Below, piece by piece: positions 62,497 to 64,000 of a stretch of 64,000 bases of DNA. A program made the position numbers and the translations under genes. Source of the DNA: Anthropogastromicrobium aceti (lineage in GTDB: Bacteria; Bacillota; Clostridia; Lachnospirales; Lachnospiraceae); NCBI RefSeq assembly GCF_025567095.1, contig NZ_JAOQJH010000015.1, one strand, 5' to 3'. Positions within the stretch are counted from its first letter, which is position 1, and every line of letters starts with the position of its first letter. Below the pieces are notes generated by a model. That model saw nothing but the letters and a program-made list of their open reading frames with translations. It ran no database searches and was not told the origin of the DNA.

Positions 62497-62958
62497 ATGA
62501 ATTTAATGACATTATTAAAACCAAAGGGAGAGATTGAGTATCTTCACAAGGAGGATACGCTGCGTCAGGGACTTGAGCGTATGAGAATATATGGCTACAC
62601 TGCGCTGCCGGTTATCGATGAGGATGGCTGTTATGCCGGATCGGTAAACGAGGGCGATTTTTTATGGTATATGTTAACATATCACAAATGTGACATGCAG
62701 GAGCTGGAGAGCTTTCAAATCAAAGAGATTATCCGTAAGGACTGGATGCCGCCAGTATATGTGTATGCGACAATAGATGAGATGATTGAGCGTGCATCCA
62801 ATCAAAATTATGTACCAGTTGTAGATGATCGCAATGTTTTCATTGGCATCATTACAAGACGTGATATTATTAACGCATTTCGTCGCCAGCAGGATCAGCA
62901 GGCAAATCAAAATGAGGGAATAAAGGTACAAACAGAAAGGATAATGCATGTGGTATGA
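62497..62958 (+). CDS. CBS-pair domain protein
   Basis: A 153-residue protein made of two CBS motifs: YLHKEDTLRQGLERMRIYGY, then ALPVIDEDGCYAGSVNEGDF, and later VYATIDEMIERASNQNYVPV with NVFIGIITRRDIINAF. CBS pairs bind adenine nucleotides and usually regulate a partner. It has no catalytic domain, so it may act in trans. The gene overlaps the asparaginase gene by 4 bases (ATGA), which suggests coupled translation and perhaps a functional link. Confidence 0.88.
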   Translation: MNLMTLLKPKGEIEYLHKEDTLRQGLERMRIYGYTALPVIDEDGCYAGSVNEGDFLWYMLTYHKCDMQELESFQIKEIIRKDWMPPVYVYATIDEMIERASNQNYVPVVDDRNVFIGIITRRDIINAFRRQQDQQANQNEGIKVQTERIMHVV

Positions 62959-63959
62959 GAAAGATATTACTTATTGGAACGGGCGGAACAATCGCTTGCG
63001 GACACAGTGATGATGGATTAAAACCGCTTCTCACGCCAGAGCAGCTTCTGTCGTATGTGCAGGATTCAAAGGAATTTTGTGAAACGGACACTATTCAGCT
63101 GATGAATCTTGACAGTACAAACATCGAACCAAAGCATTGGCTTGCTATGGCAGCCTGCATTGAAACACATTATGACGAGTATGATGGTTTTGTCATTTGT
63201 CATGGAACGGACACGATGGCATTTACGGCGGCAGCACTCTCTTATCTGATTCAGCATTCACCAAAGCCGATTGTTATTACAGGAGCACAGCATCCAATAG
63301 ACTTAGAGGATACTGATGCGAGAGTAAATCTTATGGATAGTCTCAGGTTTGCAGCAAGCGAAAAGGCACATGATGTATGTGTTGTATTTGATGGGAAAAT
63401 TATTGCCGGAACACGTGCAAAGAAGGAGCACAGCAAGAGCTATAATGCATTTGCAAGTGTCAATTATCCATATCTTGGCATGATTAGTGACGGACGTGTT
63501 CTTTTGTATTTTGAAGAGCCAAAAGAGATGGGACCTGTACAGTTTTATCATGATATGACTGCATCAGTAGGATTAGTTAAGCTGGTGCCGTCTATGCCTG
63601 CTGATATTCTTGATTATGTGGCAGGACGATGTGATGCAGTAATCATCGAGGCATTTGGTGTCGGTGGTCTTCCTGTTTACGAGCATGGAAGCTTTTTCGA
63701 TGTGGTACATAAGTGGACACATGAGGGAAAGGTGTTTGTCATGGCTACACAGGTTGCCAGAGAAGGCAGCAATCTTGCTGTATATGAGGTTGGAAAGAAG
63801 GTAAAGGAAGAGGCAGGTGTCATGGAGGCATATGATATGACACTAGAAGCTGTTCTAACAAAGCTTATGTGGATTTTGCCGCAGACAAAGGACGCAGGAC
63901 AGGTGAAGAGATTGCTAGGACAATGCATTAACAGAGATATTCTTTGGACGCGCAAATAA
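62955..63959 (+). CDS. ansA: L-asparaginase, type I
   Basis: A 334-residue asparaginase/glutaminase fold enzyme. The first catalytic Thr is in LLIGTGGTIACGHSDDG, and the second Thr with Asp is in VICHGTDTMAFTAAALSYL. DARVNLMDSLRFAAS is a further conserved block. No signal peptide, so it is the cytoplasmic type that converts asparagine to aspartate and ammonia. Start codon overlaps the stop of the CBS gene. The gene ends 41 bases before the window end. Confidence 0.9.
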   Translation: MRKILLIGTGGTIACGHSDDGLKPLLTPEQLLSYVQDSKEFCETDTIQLMNLDSTNIEPKHWLAMAACIETHYDEYDGFVICHGTDTMAFTAAALSYLIQHSPKPIVITGAQHPIDLEDTDARVNLMDSLRFAASEKAHDVCVVFDGKIIAGTRAKKEHSKSYNAFASVNYPYLGMISDGRVLLYFEEPKEMGPVQFYHDMTASVGLVKLVPSMPADILDYVAGRCDAVIIEAFGVGGLPVYEHGSFFDVVHKWTHEGKVFVMATQVAREGSNLAVYEVGKKVKEEAGVMEAYDMTLEAVLTKLMWILPQTKDAGQVKRLLGQCINRDILWTRK

Positions 63960-64000
63960 AAATGATCTGGCATGATATTACCTTATGTTTCATAGGATAG

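Overview
The window looks like a chromosomal stretch of a low-GC Gram-positive gut clostridium, most likely a Lachnospiraceae. Reasons: strong GGAGG ribosome sites, occasional TTG/GTG starts, several TTGACA-17-TATAAT promoters, oxygen-sensitive chemistry (a glycyl radical enzyme with its activase), LplB/YtcP-type sugar importers without their own ATPase, YesM/YesN signalling, and a type IV pilus set with no outer-membrane secretin. There is one 292-base assembly gap (571-862). I see no tRNA, rRNA, CRISPR array or intact insertion sequence.

Layout. (1) 1-2,700: decayed mobile-type material (a TnpB-like transposase with an in-frame stop; the C-terminal remnant of a DUF4143-type ATPase), then a CarD-like regulator and a GNAT acetyltransferase. 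(2) 2,810-7,304: an aldo/keto reductase with ferredoxin domain, then an AT-rich type II restriction-modification pair. (3) 7,347-11,445: a KDG-type sugar kinase on the minus strand, an aconitase-family hydratase, and the collapsed remnant of a GH2 beta-mannosidase. (4) 11,552-26,523: one long type IV pilus operon (two pilins, prepilin peptidase, PilC, PilM/N/O-like proteins, PilB, PilT) that ends in a 2,312-residue protein carrying a normal prepilin leader. (5) 26,577-28,219: a DUF1622 membrane protein and a membrane-anchored metallophosphoesterase on the minus strand.

(6) 28,230-53,658 is a large fructan-type carbohydrate locus: a LacI regulator, two three-gene ABC importers, five GH32-type proteins, a fructokinase, a glycyl radical enzyme with its activase, a YesM/YesN two-component system and a DUF2961/GH172 protein. 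GH172 was founded on a difructose dianhydride I synthase/hydrolase. Together the genes suggest uptake of fructo-oligosaccharides or difructose anhydrides, intracellular hydrolysis, phosphorylation of fructose, and one further radical step on an unknown substrate. (7) 53,798-58,429: a PadR regulator with its DUF1700/DUF4097 partner, then an XRE regulator interrupted by an in-frame TAA and an ABC exporter. (8) 58,430-63,959: a likely structured non-coding RNA, an isochorismatase-type hydrolase, a carboxylesterase, a double-Nudix protein, a small unknown protein, a CBS-domain protein and an L-asparaginase.

The two most unusual items are the giant pilin-like protein that closes the pilus operon, and the glycyl radical enzyme with an atypical Gly-Cys-Thr-Glu active-site loop inside a fructan/GH172 locus.
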